From Pseudomonas cremoris (lineage in GTDB: Bacteria > Pseudomonadota > Gammaproteobacteria > Pseudomonadales > Pseudomonadaceae), in contig NZ_JAAXCY010000014.1 of the NCBI RefSeq assembly GCF_014230465.1, positions 1-64,000 on the forward strand: DNA of 64,000 nucleotides. Direction: 5' to 3'. The position numbers and the translations under genes were made by a program. The notes under the pieces were generated by a model. That model did no database searches. It was not told the DNA's origin and was given only the letters and a program-made list of their open reading frames with translations. Shown here piece by piece: positions 24,448 to 34,187 of the stretch (within the stretch, counting starts at the first letter, position 1; the number at the start of each line of letters is the position of its first letter).

Positions 24448-27400
24448 TTAATCCTTAAACAGATAGTGATCTTTTGTGCCTGGGACTTTGCCGGTGCGTG
24501 GTGTATCGATCGGGCGCAGATTGAAGTGAGCACCTTGATCGCCTACTCCGTTCTGAGCTCCGAATTTATGCCCGGCTGAGTGGTCTTGGATAAGTACCTG
24601 GGATCCATCGGTTCTCGTGTATTGGTAAACCCTTGTTTGAATCGTTTTTTCAGAACTATCTAAAACTGCTTTTCCATTTATATCCGTCATTTTTACCTTG
24701 CTGTATTGTTTTTTTGCGCCAGATTTCGATTCGCTAACTGCATCAGGTTGTTGAGACATTGGTATGTTGGCGTCTCTTTTTGCTTCGCGGAAAGCTCCTT
24801 TTCGAGATACATCAGGTACGTCAGGGTCAACGGGTATCGCGCAGGTTGGATTTTTCTTTACTGCGCCAGTGCAATGAGCAGTCAGTCCTAGCGGATCCAC
24901 CCACCCCGTAGGATTGGGCACGTACTGGTACGTGCTGATCCCGCCTGCCAACTTCACCGGATCAGGGGTCAGGTAGCGACCAATATCCGGATTGTAGTAG
25001 CGATGGCGGTTGTAGTGCAGGCCACTTTCTTCGTCGAAGTATTGGCCCTGAAACCGTATTGGGTTGTCGATTTTTCCGATGTCGAGGCGGCTGATTTCGC
25101 CGTAGGCGCGGTAGTGGGCGGACCAGACGATTTCGCCGTTGGGAGTGGTAAGTTCCTGAGGGGTGCCGAGGTGGTCGAGTTGGTAATGGTGGGGCTTTGC
25201 TTCTTTGGGGCCGAAGCCTTCCAGCATTACCAGTGGGCGAAAGCTGTCGGGTTCGTAGAGATAGCTGCGGTGCTTGTCTTTGTGGTGTTCGGCGATGAGC
25301 TTGTCGCCTTGCCAGAAGAACTCCGTGGTGATGTCGTCGACGGTTTTGCTGATGCGACGGCCAAACGGGTCATAGCGGTAGTTGGCGGTCTGGCCGTTCG
25401 GTTGAGTAATCCCGATTAACCGGTGCTGACAGTCGTAGCGATATTCGGTGACGAGTAGATGGCCCTTGCCGCGCCGCTCGCGGATCAGATTGCCGAAGGC
25501 GTCGTAGTCGTAGTGGTTGTCGCCTTGGCTAATTAAACGATTGCCGGAGACGACATCCGGCCCTGGCCGGTCTTGCATCAGCAGATTGCCCGCTGGGTCG
25601 TGCCCGAAGCGCTCTTGTACGTCTTGGGAGTGGTCGGCCCGCGTGAGGCGGTTTAGTGGGTCGTACTGGTAGTGGTGCTCGCCTTTGCGGGTGTCGAGCA
25701 GGCGGGTGAGGTTGCCGGATTTGTCGTAGTCGTATTGGCGTTGGTAGAGGTAGTGGTCTTGTTGAGTGACGGCGTGGGCGTGCAGGCGCTGTTGGTCGTC
25801 GTAGTAGTAATGGCTGAGGAGTTGGCCTTGTTGGCGTTGGTGTTCCTGGCCGGATTTGAAGAGGTGGGATGTCAGTAGCGAGCCGTTCAGTTCAACCGTA
25901 GCGAGGTGACCACCTTTTGCATGATTAAAAACAAGACGGTTGTTGTCCGGCAGGCGCAGGTTCTTGAGTTGGCCGCAGGCGTCGTAGCCGTAGCGCAGGG
26001 TGCCCCAGCCCTGATGCTCAGCGGTGAGGCGGTTTTGCGCGTCGTATTCGTAGGCCAGAAACCAGTGGCTATCGTCGACGGTTAGGAGGTTGCCCTGGCG
26101 GTCGTAGGCATAGTCAACAACGCTGCTGTCGGGAAGGATTTTTCGTACGAGTCGCCCGGCATGATCGCGCTCGTAACAGGTGACCAACTGACTACCGTCA
26201 TCACCATGTTCGGTCTTTTCCTGCAGGTTGCCGTTGAGGTCGTAGACGTAGGCGGTGCGCTGGCCGTCAAACCCAGTTTCCTGCTGGATCAGGCCATTGG
26301 GGTGGTATTGCAGCCCATAGATTTCGCCGACTTCATTTTCGATTTCTGTCAGCAATAACCGAACGTTGTCGTAGCGGTATTTGACCTGGGTGCCGTCCGC
26401 GTTGATGCGACGGCTGATCAGATGCAGCCCGTCGGCGTATTCGTAGCGGGTGACGTTCCCTAACTCGTCTCGTTCGGCGGTGATCTTTCCGTAAGGGTTG
26501 TAGCTGTATTCCCGACAAGCGCCGCCTGGAAGGATCACACGCACCAACCGCCCAACGCCATCCCACTGATACTGGGTCAGCGCGCCATGCTCATCCTCCC
26601 GAGCAATCTGCCGTCCAACGTCGTCATAGCGATAACGCTTAATACCACCATTGGGCAATTGCTCCTCAAGCAACTGCCCACGCTCATTCCACACCAGCCG
26701 TTGGCTACTGTGATCGGGATACCAAACCCCAATCAGTTGTCCGTGCTTGTTGTAGGTGTAGTCGGTGATATGGCCGTCAGGATCAATCTTGCGCGTGACA
26801 TCGCCCTGATCATTACGCTCATACTTCCAGACGGCTTCGCCACGCCGCACAACCCGTACGAACCCGTTGTCGTGTTCGTAGGTCGTTGGCTCATCGTCCC
26901 CGGGAAACAGCGCCACCAAGCGTCCGGCTTCGTCGTACTGATACGCCGTCACCGCTCCCAGCGGGTTCTGTTCAACCGTTAACCGGCCTTTTTCGTCGTA
27001 GGACTTAAAGTGCTCAGCACCATCCGGATCTACCCGCTGTACTAGCCGCGCCCGCTGGTCATGCACGTAGACTTCCTGGCTACCATCGGCGTTAAACACC
27101 GTGACGCGACCGTTGTCATCCCAGGCATACCGCGTGTCCATCTGCGAAAAACTCGCCCAATGCCGGACACATCGCGCGGCCTTGCCGGACCGTTCCCACT
27201 CCCAGAAGAAACTCGCCCCACCGGCTAAGCCACGCTCAAGAATGACGTGCTGCTCGTCGTACCGGTAAGTCTCACTTTCGCCGACGGCATTGGTCGCCGA
27301 AACCAACCGTCCCAGTTCGTCGTAGGCGTAGGAAACAACACTCTGTTCAGTCACCCAGACGTAGGGCTCATAACCCTTTGCCCGCTGAATCTGGTAGTCC

Positions 27401-29160
27401 ACCGCAACGATGCGGTCCGACGAGTACCGCAAAAACAGTGAGCGCCCCACTCCGTTAGACACTCGCTCGATACGCCCCGAATAATCCCGGGAAATACGCA
27501 ATCGGTTGCCATACGCATCGCTAATGGCCGTCAGTAAACCGTTACGGAAATGGTAGAAACGCGAGGCTTGAGCCAGCACCAATTCATCTGGTAAATCACC
27601 CAGATAAATCGCCACCTCGGCCAAGCTATTGGAAATCGCAGGCCGAGCAGAGGAGGGCAAGGGCAGGGCCGTCGATCGATTCTCATGATCCGTCCACACC
27701 ACCGAATCGCCCGCAACTTCCAACCGATGCGCCAGTGAATGACTCCAGCCAAACCCCAACCCGCAATCCACTTCCACCGCACTGGTGCGGTACAACCGGG
27801 TCCACTCAAACGGCAAAATCCCGTCCAGCGCACCATCGGTCAGGGTGAGCACTTCCTCCCCAGTCACCATCGACACCGGGCAGCCATTAGTGGCTGTTTT
27901 ATCCGCACTCGAAGTGGCATCCCCGTTCGGGTTCTTTCCAGAAACGGGCACGTCATCCACAGGCTCGTGCGGAACCAGCGTCGTCCTCGGTTTGCCCTTG
28001 TCCCGAGCCATCGCGACCGGGTTTGAAACCAACTGATCCCCTGCCTTCAATGGCACCGCCGGAATCACTTTGATCGGAGTCGCCAGCCCCCCAAGTAACA
28101 GGGGTTTAGCCACATCCACATGCGGTTCCAAACGCGGCCCGACCAACTGATCCGCCAACCTCTCCAGCCACTTGCGCACCCGTCCGGACTTGATGTGCCC
28201 CAACACTTGAACACCCAGGCGAATCCGTACGCCCATGCCCCGCGTCGCCCATATCAGAAGTAGGTTGATCAGCACTTCGCCGGTGATCTCGCCGACCACT
28301 TCGTACATCTGTGGCGGCGGTAGCATACGCAACCAGGCGACCATGGCGGACAGGTAGATAAACATCATCGGCTCATCACTGAGCACCAACAGGCCATTGG
28401 CGATCGCGTCTTTGCCCAGTTTCAATAGCGCATCAAGTTCGGCCTGGGAGATGTACTGCAGCAATTTCTCGCTGTTGGCTTTGAGGTCCGCCAACAGGTC
28501 ATACAGCTGCGTGACGTTGTCCCAGAGGTTGTAGAGCGCCTTGGCGATCCCGCTTGAAAACGCCACGCCCTGCATCGCGCTACGCGCCAAAGGCGTGGCG
28601 TGGGCAAAGTCCTTCCATAGCGGCTTGAACGTTTTGCTCCATTCATCGCGCAGATGAACGTTCAGGCCCTTGATCACCGACTGATAAGACGCATACAGCG
28701 CCTTGACGTGATCTTTGGAAACGTTGGGATAGAAAGTGATCTGGTAACGCTGGTCGCGGGTGCAGTCCTTGACTTCAAGGATGCCGCTGGGGCCTATGAC
28801 GTGATGGATCGGTTCTCCGATGGGGCGGCCGTCGGGCGTAATACCTTGGAGCATTACAGGGGTATTGCCGATGGGCACGAACCGCGTGCTCTCGAACATG
28901 TGCACCAGGGTCAATGAACCCTGGGCTTTGCAAACGGCGACTGTACGACTGGGTTTTTGGGAGGAGGCTGGGGCTACAAGCGAGACTTCATCGCCGACCT
29001 TGAATACCTGCTCCACTTCAAGCGCACCAAGGCTCCAGAAACTTTCGGCCCACGCGTCGAAGTCATTCAGGCATGCGCGGAAATCGCGCAAGACGGTTTC
29101 AACGTCCGGCTTACTGGCATCCATGGGGGCCAGGACCAGCCTGGCAATCACCGGGATCAA
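24448..29160 (-). CDS. Rhs/YD-repeat polymorphic toxin with HNH/EndoVII-like tip
   Basis: A 1570-residue Rhs protein. Residues 1-400 form a helical N-terminal region without an obvious PAAR domain. A DUF6531-like block (NGCPVSMVTGEEVLTLTDGA) begins near 430, and about 20 YD repeats (YRYDxxGR type) follow. The core ends in the RHRYYNPDIGRYLTPDP block and the DPLGL junction at 1422-1426. The last 144 residues are an AT-rich tip with SRKGAFREAKRDANIPMSQQ, IQDHSAGHKFG and AHFNLRP motifs, typical of HNH/endonuclease VII toxins. Delivery, probably by type VI secretion, is inferred because no vgrG is adjacent. The only usable in-frame start is TTG at 29160. Confidence 0.88.
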   Translation of the reverse strand: MIPVIARLVLAPMDASKPDVETVLRDFRACLNDFDAWAESFWSLGALEVEQVFKVGDEVSLVAPASSQKPSRTVAVCKAQGSLTLVHMFESTRFVPIGNTPVMLQGITPDGRPIGEPIHHVIGPSGILEVKDCTRDQRYQITFYPNVSKDHVKALYASYQSVIKGLNVHLRDEWSKTFKPLWKDFAHATPLARSAMQGVAFSSGIAKALYNLWDNVTQLYDLLADLKANSEKLLQYISQAELDALLKLGKDAIANGLLVLSDEPMMFIYLSAMVAWLRMLPPPQMYEVVGEITGEVLINLLLIWATRGMGVRIRLGVQVLGHIKSGRVRKWLERLADQLVGPRLEPHVDVAKPLLLGGLATPIKVIPAVPLKAGDQLVSNPVAMARDKGKPRTTLVPHEPVDDVPVSGKNPNGDATSSADKTATNGCPVSMVTGEEVLTLTDGALDGILPFEWTRLYRTSAVEVDCGLGFGWSHSLAHRLEVAGDSVVWTDHENRSTALPLPSSARPAISNSLAEVAIYLGDLPDELVLAQASRFYHFRNGLLTAISDAYGNRLRISRDYSGRIERVSNGVGRSLFLRYSSDRIVAVDYQIQRAKGYEPYVWVTEQSVVSYAYDELGRLVSATNAVGESETYRYDEQHVILERGLAGGASFFWEWERSGKAARCVRHWASFSQMDTRYAWDDNGRVTVFNADGSQEVYVHDQRARLVQRVDPDGAEHFKSYDEKGRLTVEQNPLGAVTAYQYDEAGRLVALFPGDDEPTTYEHDNGFVRVVRRGEAVWKYERNDQGDVTRKIDPDGHITDYTYNKHGQLIGVWYPDHSSQRLVWNERGQLLEEQLPNGGIKRYRYDDVGRQIAREDEHGALTQYQWDGVGRLVRVILPGGACREYSYNPYGKITAERDELGNVTRYEYADGLHLISRRINADGTQVKYRYDNVRLLLTEIENEVGEIYGLQYHPNGLIQQETGFDGQRTAYVYDLNGNLQEKTEHGDDGSQLVTCYERDHAGRLVRKILPDSSVVDYAYDRQGNLLTVDDSHWFLAYEYDAQNRLTAEHQGWGTLRYGYDACGQLKNLRLPDNNRLVFNHAKGGHLATVELNGSLLTSHLFKSGQEHQRQQGQLLSHYYYDDQQRLHAHAVTQQDHYLYQRQYDYDKSGNLTRLLDTRKGEHHYQYDPLNRLTRADHSQDVQERFGHDPAGNLLMQDRPGPDVVSGNRLISQGDNHYDYDAFGNLIRERRGKGHLLVTEYRYDCQHRLIGITQPNGQTANYRYDPFGRRISKTVDDITTEFFWQGDKLIAEHHKDKHRSYLYEPDSFRPLVMLEGFGPKEAKPHHYQLDHLGTPQELTTPNGEIVWSAHYRAYGEISRLDIGKIDNPIRFQGQYFDEESGLHYNRHRYYNPDIGRYLTPDPVKLAGGISTYQYVPNPTGWVDPLGLTAHCTGAVKKNPTCAIPVDPDVPDVSRKGAFREAKRDANIPMSQQPDAVSESKSGAKKQYSKVKMTDINGKAVLDSSEKTIQTRVYQYTRTDGSQVLIQDHSAGHKFGAQNGVGDQGAHFNLRPIDTPRTGKVPGTKDHYLFKD

Positions 29161-29201
29161 GGCGCTGCCCTGTTGAGCTGGGCATTGGTAGAGAAGTGCA
29201 T
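29157..29201 (-). other. 14-codon leader frame overlapping the Rhs start
   Basis: On the minus strand GAGGGA, 6 nt before ATG at 29201, is the best ribosome site upstream of rhs. It opens a 14-residue frame (MHFSTNAQLNRAAP) out of phase with rhs, whose TGA overlaps the rhs TTG as TTGA. The rhs phase is itself open upstream to a TAG near 29288 but has no ATG or GTG. This is either translational coupling or a frameshift that split the true N-terminus. The rest of 29161-29358 holds nothing else I recognise. Confidence 0.45.
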
Positions 29202-29358
29202 CGGCGGTCCCTCGCGCTGGTTGGTCAGGCGAGAGACTTTGGAGAGGTATGTAAGGAAAAGAAGTCGGCGTTATTCGCCAGCAACGCTAGGAAGTTTCGC
29301 CAAAACCTCGAGTAAATCGAGGTTTGGATGTGGGCGCAGGATTACATGTGGAACAGTC

Positions 29359-30840
29359 CTACAACTTCAACTGCCCAATCGCTTTGCTCAACTCCCCAGC
29401 CAAGGTTGCCAGTTGGTTGCTGGTCGTTGCCGAATCCACCGTTTGCTGCACGGTGTTTTCGGTCACATCACGAATGCTCACTACCGCGCGGTTCATCTCT
29501 TCGGCGACGTGGCTTTGTTGTTCTGCGGCGACGGCGATTTGGGTATTGCTCTCACGCATCTGGGCCACAGCGCCGGTAATTTCTGCCAGTGCAATGCCGG
29601 CCTCTTGGGCTTGTTGTACGCAGTCGTCAGCCTTGAACGAGCTTTCCTGCATGAAGTCCACCGCGTCGCGGGTGCCGGCTTGCAGCGCCGAGACCATGCG
29701 GGTGATTTCGTCGGTGGAGTTTTGCACGCGCTTGGCAAGGTTGCGCACCTCGTCGGCAACCACGGCGAAACCACGGCCCATTTCCCCGGCGCGGGCGGCT
29801 TCGATGGCAGCGTTAAGCGCGAGCAGGTTGGTCTGTTCGGCGATGCTGTGGATCACACTGACCACGCCGTTGATTTTCTGGCTGTCCTCGGCGAGTTTCT
29901 GGATCATCTCGGCGGTCTGCTGCACCCCGGTGGACAGGCCGGCGATTGAGCGCTGCACACGGGTCACCACTTCCTGGCCGCTGCCGGCGAGAGTGTCGGC
30001 GGTCTGGGACAGGTCACGGGTGGCACCTGCATGTTGGGCGATGTGGTAGACGGTGGCGGTCATCTCGTTGATGGCAGTGGCGGCCTGGTCGGTTTCACTC
30101 TGCTGGCCAAGCATGCCGTGCTGCACTTCGTTCATGCTGCTGGCCAGCCGCGCGGCGCCGTCGTCCAGTTGCTGGGCGGTACGCGCCACGGTGTTGACCA
30201 CACGCTGGTAGCCGGCCTGCATGGCGTTGAAGGCGCTGGCCATCTGGCCTACTTCGTCCTTGCACGCCAAGGGCACGCGGGCTGAGAGGTCGCCGGTTTT
30301 CTCGACATGCAGCATCACGTCCTTGAGGGTGTTGAGTTGGCTGAGCAGGAAGCGAATCAGCAATTGTGAGGCGCCAAGCATGGCCAGCATCAGAATTGCC
30401 ACAGCCACCGCGTAATTGGCAAAACGCTCGCCGAACACCTGGCTCAGGCTGGGCGCGTAGGCCAGTACGGCGACCTGCTGGCCGTCGTTCCGGGCGATCA
30501 CGTCGGCGCCCATCAGTGGGTTTTCGCCGAATAACGGCATGCGATTGAGCTCGACCCAGCCATCGGCGCTGCTCAGCGCCGACAAATCCTGGTCGGCCAG
30601 TTGTGGGGCTTGACCGCGCGGGAACGTCAGCCAGTGCTCGCCTTTGGGCAATGCCTTGTCGGCGGGCCAGGCACTTAGCAAACGTGCCTGGTCCTGCGCC
30701 GAGGCCTGTGACGCATCGCTGCGCGCCTGTTGTTCAAGCTGCACGGCGTACAGCACCAGCAGCAGGGTGGTGATGAAAGCGACCGCGTTGACGGCCCAAA
30801 ATTTGTACTTCAACGAGATATTGCTAAGCCAGGCACCCAT
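29359..30840 (-). CDS. methyl-accepting chemotaxis protein
   Basis: A 493-residue chemoreceptor. An N-terminal membrane helix (about residues 8-30) is followed by a short periplasmic sensor of about 145 residues, a second membrane helix near 175-195, a HAMP domain, and a cytoplasmic coiled coil. The signalling tip [19 protein letters not shown] is followed by [17 protein letters not shown]. The C-terminus lacks a CheR-tethering pentapeptide. ATG at 30840 places the first membrane helix at the usual distance; the open frame extends 29 codons further without support. Ligand unknown. Transcribed toward the Rhs gene but separated from it by 198 bp. Confidence 0.9.
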   Translation of the reverse strand: MGAWLSNISLKYKFWAVNAVAFITTLLLVLYAVQLEQQARSDASQASAQDQARLLSAWPADKALPKGEHWLTFPRGQAPQLADQDLSALSSADGWVELNRMPLFGENPLMGADVIARNDGQQVAVLAYAPSLSQVFGERFANYAVAVAILMLAMLGASQLLIRFLLSQLNTLKDVMLHVEKTGDLSARVPLACKDEVGQMASAFNAMQAGYQRVVNTVARTAQQLDDGAARLASSMNEVQHGMLGQQSETDQAATAINEMTATVYHIAQHAGATRDLSQTADTLAGSGQEVVTRVQRSIAGLSTGVQQTAEMIQKLAEDSQKINGVVSVIHSIAEQTNLLALNAAIEAARAGEMGRGFAVVADEVRNLAKRVQNSTDEITRMVSALQAGTRDAVDFMQESSFKADDCVQQAQEAGIALAEITGAVAQMRESNTQIAVAAEQQSHVAEEMNRAVVSIRDVTENTVQQTVDSATTSNQLATLAGELSKAIGQLKL

Positions 30841-30936
30841 GGAAGGTTTTCTCTGATAGCGGAAACAGTATTGGCAAGGTGCCATTATTGTGCCGCTATT
30901 CAGAGAAACGATTTTGACATGGGTCAATGCGCCGCA

Positions 30937-31743
30937 TTAATGCACCGGAGGTAACCCGAAAAACGCGCGTGCGCAGGCGGTGGTGTGTTGGGCCAGGTCT
31001 TCCGCGCTTTCGTTACGATGCAAGGCCACTTCGCGCAGCACCTCCGGTAAGTACGCCGGTTCGTTACGGCCATTCTTCGGCTTGGGACGCAAAGTGCGCG
31101 GCAGCAGGTAGGGCGCATCGCTCTCCAGCATCAGACGGCCTCGGGGGATTTCTCTGACCAATGGGTGCAGATGCGTCCCACGGCGTTCGTCGCAGATCCA
31201 ACCGGTGATGCCAATGTGCAAGTCGAGGTCGAGATAGCTGAACAGCGCCTGCTGCTCGCCGGTGAAGCAATGAACGACGGCTGCGGTAAGGTGGTCTCGA
31301 TAGTCCTTGAGAATCTCCACCAAGCGCTGGTTGGCGTCACGCTCATGCACAAACACCGGGAGTTTCAGTTCGACGGCCAGGGCCAGGTGTTCTTCGAGTA
31401 CTTTTTCCTGCTGGGGGCGTGGCGAGAAATCCCGATTGAAATCCAGTCCGCATTCACCTACCGCACGCACGCGGCGTTCATTGAGCAAACCACGCAAGCG
31501 TTGCGCGCTGTCGCCGTTCCAGTCACTCGCAGAGTGGGGGTGGATACCGGCGGTGCTGAACAGGCGCTGGCCACTTTCATCGAGTGTTATGCAGAGTTCC
31601 AGGGCCTGCTCGCTGCCCTCGACACTGGTGCCGGTGAGCACCAATTGTTGTACGCCGGCGGCATAGGCACGGTCGAGAACGGCTTGGTGCCTCTCGTCGA
31701 AACTGGGGTTGGTCAGGTTGACGCCGATATCAATGAGTTGCAT
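30937..31743 (-). CDS. tatD: TatD-family metal-dependent DNase
   Basis: A 268-residue TIM-barrel hydrolase resembling E. coli TatD more than its YcfH or YjjV relatives. The first metal motif is DIGVNLT rather than HxH, followed by [25 protein letters not shown] and the [10 protein letters not shown] block. TatD is a Mg2+-dependent 3'-5' exonuclease acting on DNA and RNA and linked to repair of oxidative damage. No tatABC genes are beside it. Its start is 236 bp from the divergent transglycosylase gene. Confidence 0.92.
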   Translation of the reverse strand: MQLIDIGVNLTNPSFDERHQAVLDRAYAAGVQQLVLTGTSVEGSEQALELCITLDESGQRLFSTAGIHPHSASDWNGDSAQRLRGLLNERRVRAVGECGLDFNRDFSPRPQQEKVLEEHLALAVELKLPVFVHERDANQRLVEILKDYRDHLTAAVVHCFTGEQQALFSYLDLDLHIGITGWICDERRGTHLHPLVREIPRGRLMLESDAPYLLPRTLRPKPKNGRNEPAYLPEVLREVALHRNESAEDLAQHTTACARAFFGLPPVH

Positions 31744-31979
31744 GGTGCTACCTCCGCCTGCGGTCGGAAAGCATATCAGAGCTGTAGATTTATAAGAAAA
31801 TCTAAGAACTACAACGAGTTATAGCTGTCTTTGAACGTCGCAAGTGACATTGTGGTTGGTCTAACCCCTTTCCCTGTGCCACCGTTGCGCGCCTTGCCAG
31901 CGCATAAAGCGCTCTGTTTCTGACACCCAGCGCCTCGTTTTTCGCGAGCGCGTTGGCCAGTATTCTTTCCGGAGAGCGG

Positions 31980-33401
31980 ATGATCCGACCCTCGGCGTTG
32001 CTTATGTTGTGCCTGACGTTACTGCTGCCCATGGCGGCGGTTGCGCGTCTGGACGGGCCGCTGGAAGTGACCAAGCCCGGCAAGGTGCGCGACCTGGCGC
32101 AAATCCGCTCCAGTCGCACCCTGCGTGTGCTGGTCAACCAGAGCCGCAACAGTTCCGGTGAAGTGCAGGGCCAGGCCATCGGGGTCGAATACCACCGCCT
32201 GCGCGCTTTCGAGCAATACCTCAATGGCCATGCCCCGGATGGCCAGGAGATCAACCTCAAGATCATTCCCAAGGCCAAGGATCAACTGCTTGGCGCGCTG
32301 GCGCGTGGCGAAGGCGATTTGGTGGCCCCGGGTGAGTTGCTGGATGTGAAGGCGTCGCACAAGATCAGTACCAGCGACCCGATTGTCAGCGATGTGCCGT
32401 TGTGGCTGGTGGGCGTTAAAGGCGAGCGGCGGTTTACCAAGCTGGAACAACTCTCCGGGCGTACTTTGGCGCTGACCACTGGCAGTGCGGCAGCGGATGC
32501 CATCAGCCAAGTCAACCAGAAGCTGGCCCTGCACAAGCAGCCACCGGTGAAGGTTGAGTGGGTCGACCCGACCTTGGCGGTGGAGGATGTGCTGGAGATG
32601 GTCCAGGCAGGCATTTTCCACCTGACTATTGTCGAAAAGCCGATTGCCGAACGCTGGGCGAAGATCCTGCCCAAATTGCGTTTCGACAAACGGGTGGTCA
32701 TCAACGAGCCCGGTGATGAATATTGGTTTGTGCGCCAGGATGCGTCGATGCTGCGGGCGAGCATTGACCGATTTCTCAAGACCTACCGAACGCCATCCGA
32801 CCAGGATGTGGCGTTCCAGCGTATCTATCGACGTCTCTATCAAGTGCGCAACCCACTGGCCCGCGTCGACCGCCAACGCCTGGAAAAGCTGCGGCCGATC
32901 CTGCAGAAGCACGCTCGCGATCAGGGCATGGACTGGCTGAACTTGGCCGCGCTGGCCTTCAAGGAGTCGGTGCTTGATCCTGGCGCGCGCAATAGCGGTG
33001 GCCCTACGGGCCTGATGCAAATCACCCCCTCTGCAGCGCAGCGAGTGGGCGTCAACAATATCGAGACGCTCGACAGTAACGTGCAGGCGGGCGCGCGTTA
33101 CTTGGCAATGATCCGCCGCAAGTTCTTCGCCAGTCCCAAACTCAATGAACGAGAGCGCATGGCCTTTGTGCTAGCGGCTTACAACATGGGGCCGGAGCGC
33201 GTACAGGGCATGCGCACCGAGGCCAAGCGCCGGGGGCTGAACCCCAACCAGTGGTTCTTCCAGGTTGAGCGTATTGCCATGGAGCAAGTGGGGATGGGCG
33301 GCGTCAGCTATGTTAATAGCGTAAACAAATACTATTTGGCGTTCGATCGGGAACGGGAGTCCCTGGAGCCGCCAGCGCCGAAAATTGCCTCACGAAAATA
33401 A
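31980..33401 (+). CDS. MltF-like membrane-bound lytic transglycosylase
   Basis: A 473-residue periplasmic protein with an N-terminal signal segment (about residues 1-22), a substrate-binding-protein type 3 domain at about 45-270, and an SLT lysozyme-like domain at about 300-430. The catalytic glutamate lies in AALAFKESVLDPG, followed by PTGLMQITPSAAQRVG and the AYNMGPERV motif. MltF-type enzymes cleave the MurNAc-GlcNAc bond with 1,6-anhydro formation, and the SBP-like domain regulates them. ATG at 31980 follows GGAGAGCGG. It may be a second MltF-type paralogue rather than canonical mltF, which usually lies beside purL. Confidence 0.85.
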   Translation: MIRPSALLMLCLTLLLPMAAVARLDGPLEVTKPGKVRDLAQIRSSRTLRVLVNQSRNSSGEVQGQAIGVEYHRLRAFEQYLNGHAPDGQEINLKIIPKAKDQLLGALARGEGDLVAPGELLDVKASHKISTSDPIVSDVPLWLVGVKGERRFTKLEQLSGRTLALTTGSAAADAISQVNQKLALHKQPPVKVEWVDPTLAVEDVLEMVQAGIFHLTIVEKPIAERWAKILPKLRFDKRVVINEPGDEYWFVRQDASMLRASIDRFLKTYRTPSDQDVAFQRIYRRLYQVRNPLARVDRQRLEKLRPILQKHARDQGMDWLNLAALAFKESVLDPGARNSGGPTGLMQITPSAAQRVGVNNIETLDSNVQAGARYLAMIRRKFFASPKLNERERMAFVLAAYNMGPERVQGMRTEAKRRGLNPNQWFFQVERIAMEQVGMGGVSYVNSVNKYYLAFDRERESLEPPAPKIASRK

Positions 33402-33504
33402 TCGATTTAATCGATGTTAATTAGGCATTTTTTCGGCTTTTATCATTCTTTAATCTGATTAATATAGCGGCCAACCAACCCCTACTTTGAAAAGGATTAT
33501 CACT

Positions 33505-33939
33505 ATGAGCCCACTGATTAAAAGCATCCTGTCTACCCGCGCCGGTTATGGCCTGACCATCCTGCGCATCGTGGTGGGCATCATCTTCGCTGCCCACGGT
33601 TCGCAAAAACTGTTTGGCTGGTTTGGCGGCTACGGCCTGGCGGGCACTGCCCAGTGGATGGAAAGCATTGGCTTGGCGCCGGGTACCCTGATGGCGTTGT
33701 TGTCCGGTGGTACCGAGTTCTTCGCCGGCCTGGCACTGATCATCGGTTTGCTGGCCCGTCCTGCGGCATTGGGCTTGACCATCCTGTCGCTGGTGGCGAT
33801 TTTCTCGGTGCATATCCATAACGGGCTGTTCATGGCCAACAACGGTTATGAATTCGCACTGGCGCTGTTGGGCGGCGCGCTGGCGGTGCTGCTGGAAGGC
33901 GCAGGCAAACTCTCTGCCGACCGCGCCATCGCCAACTGA
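33505..33939 (+). CDS. DoxX-family membrane protein
   Basis: A 144-residue inner-membrane protein with four hydrophobic helices. It carries the DoxX signature LRIVVGIIFAAHGSQKLFGWFGG at about 21-43 and GGTEFFAGLALIIGLLARP in the third helix. DoxX proteins are linked to quinone or thiosulfate redox chemistry and oxidative stress, but this branch has no proven function. AAGGA lies 8 nt before ATG at 33505. The upstream 100 bp is AT-rich with a short palindrome TTAATCTGATTAA near 33450. A strong terminator follows. Confidence 0.85.
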   Translation: MSPLIKSILSTRAGYGLTILRIVVGIIFAAHGSQKLFGWFGGYGLAGTAQWMESIGLAPGTLMALLSGGTEFFAGLALIIGLLARPAALGLTILSLVAIFSVHIHNGLFMANNGYEFALALLGGALAVLLEGAGKLSADRAIAN

Positions 33940-33961
33940 TCTGCGTTTAACCCCCCAAGAG

Positions 33962-33983
33962 GCCCGCCATGTGCGGGCTTTTT
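33962..33983 (+). terminator. rho-independent terminator after doxX
   Basis: GCCCGC, loop CATGT, GCGGGC, then TTTTTG. It stands 22 bp after the DoxX stop. Confidence 0.88.
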
Positions 33984-33997
33984 GCTGCTCGGAATTC

Positions 33998-34027
33998 TTG
34001 ACACCGCACTATGGGCTTCTCTAGGAT
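33998..34027 (+). promoter_or_regulatory. sigma-70 promoter
   Basis: TTGACA at 33998-34003, an 18-nt spacer, and TAGGAT at 34022-34027. It lies directly after the doxX terminator and about 160 bp before the next start, so it probably drives the small gene at 34188. Confidence 0.6.
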
Positions 34028-34187
34028 GCCGCTTATGCGCCGATTTAAACAGCTAATTGCGGGGCGCCATGGGTGACCGTTTCCGGTCCCGACAGAAGCA
34101 ATCTATTTGCTTCGAAATTCCGCTAAAGCGCTGGTTCGGTGTTGCCTCTCACCTGCCCGCAGACTTTTGAGGCAGAGATTCGACACG
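34028..34187 (+). other. structured 5' leader or small RNA
   Basis: Between the promoter and the ATG lie two clean hairpins: GACCG-TTTC-CGGTC at 34075-34088 and GAAGCAA-TCTAT-TTGCTTC at 34095-34113, a perfect 7-bp stem. No U-run follows either. The leader matches no riboswitch class I know and could be a regulatory leader or an overlapping small RNA. Confidence 0.4.

Noticed and set aside
28957..29949. 330-codon plus-strand frame spanning the Rhs and chemoreceptor ends
   Set aside because: Antisense to two recognised genes; it does not resemble any protein and crosses an intergenic gap.
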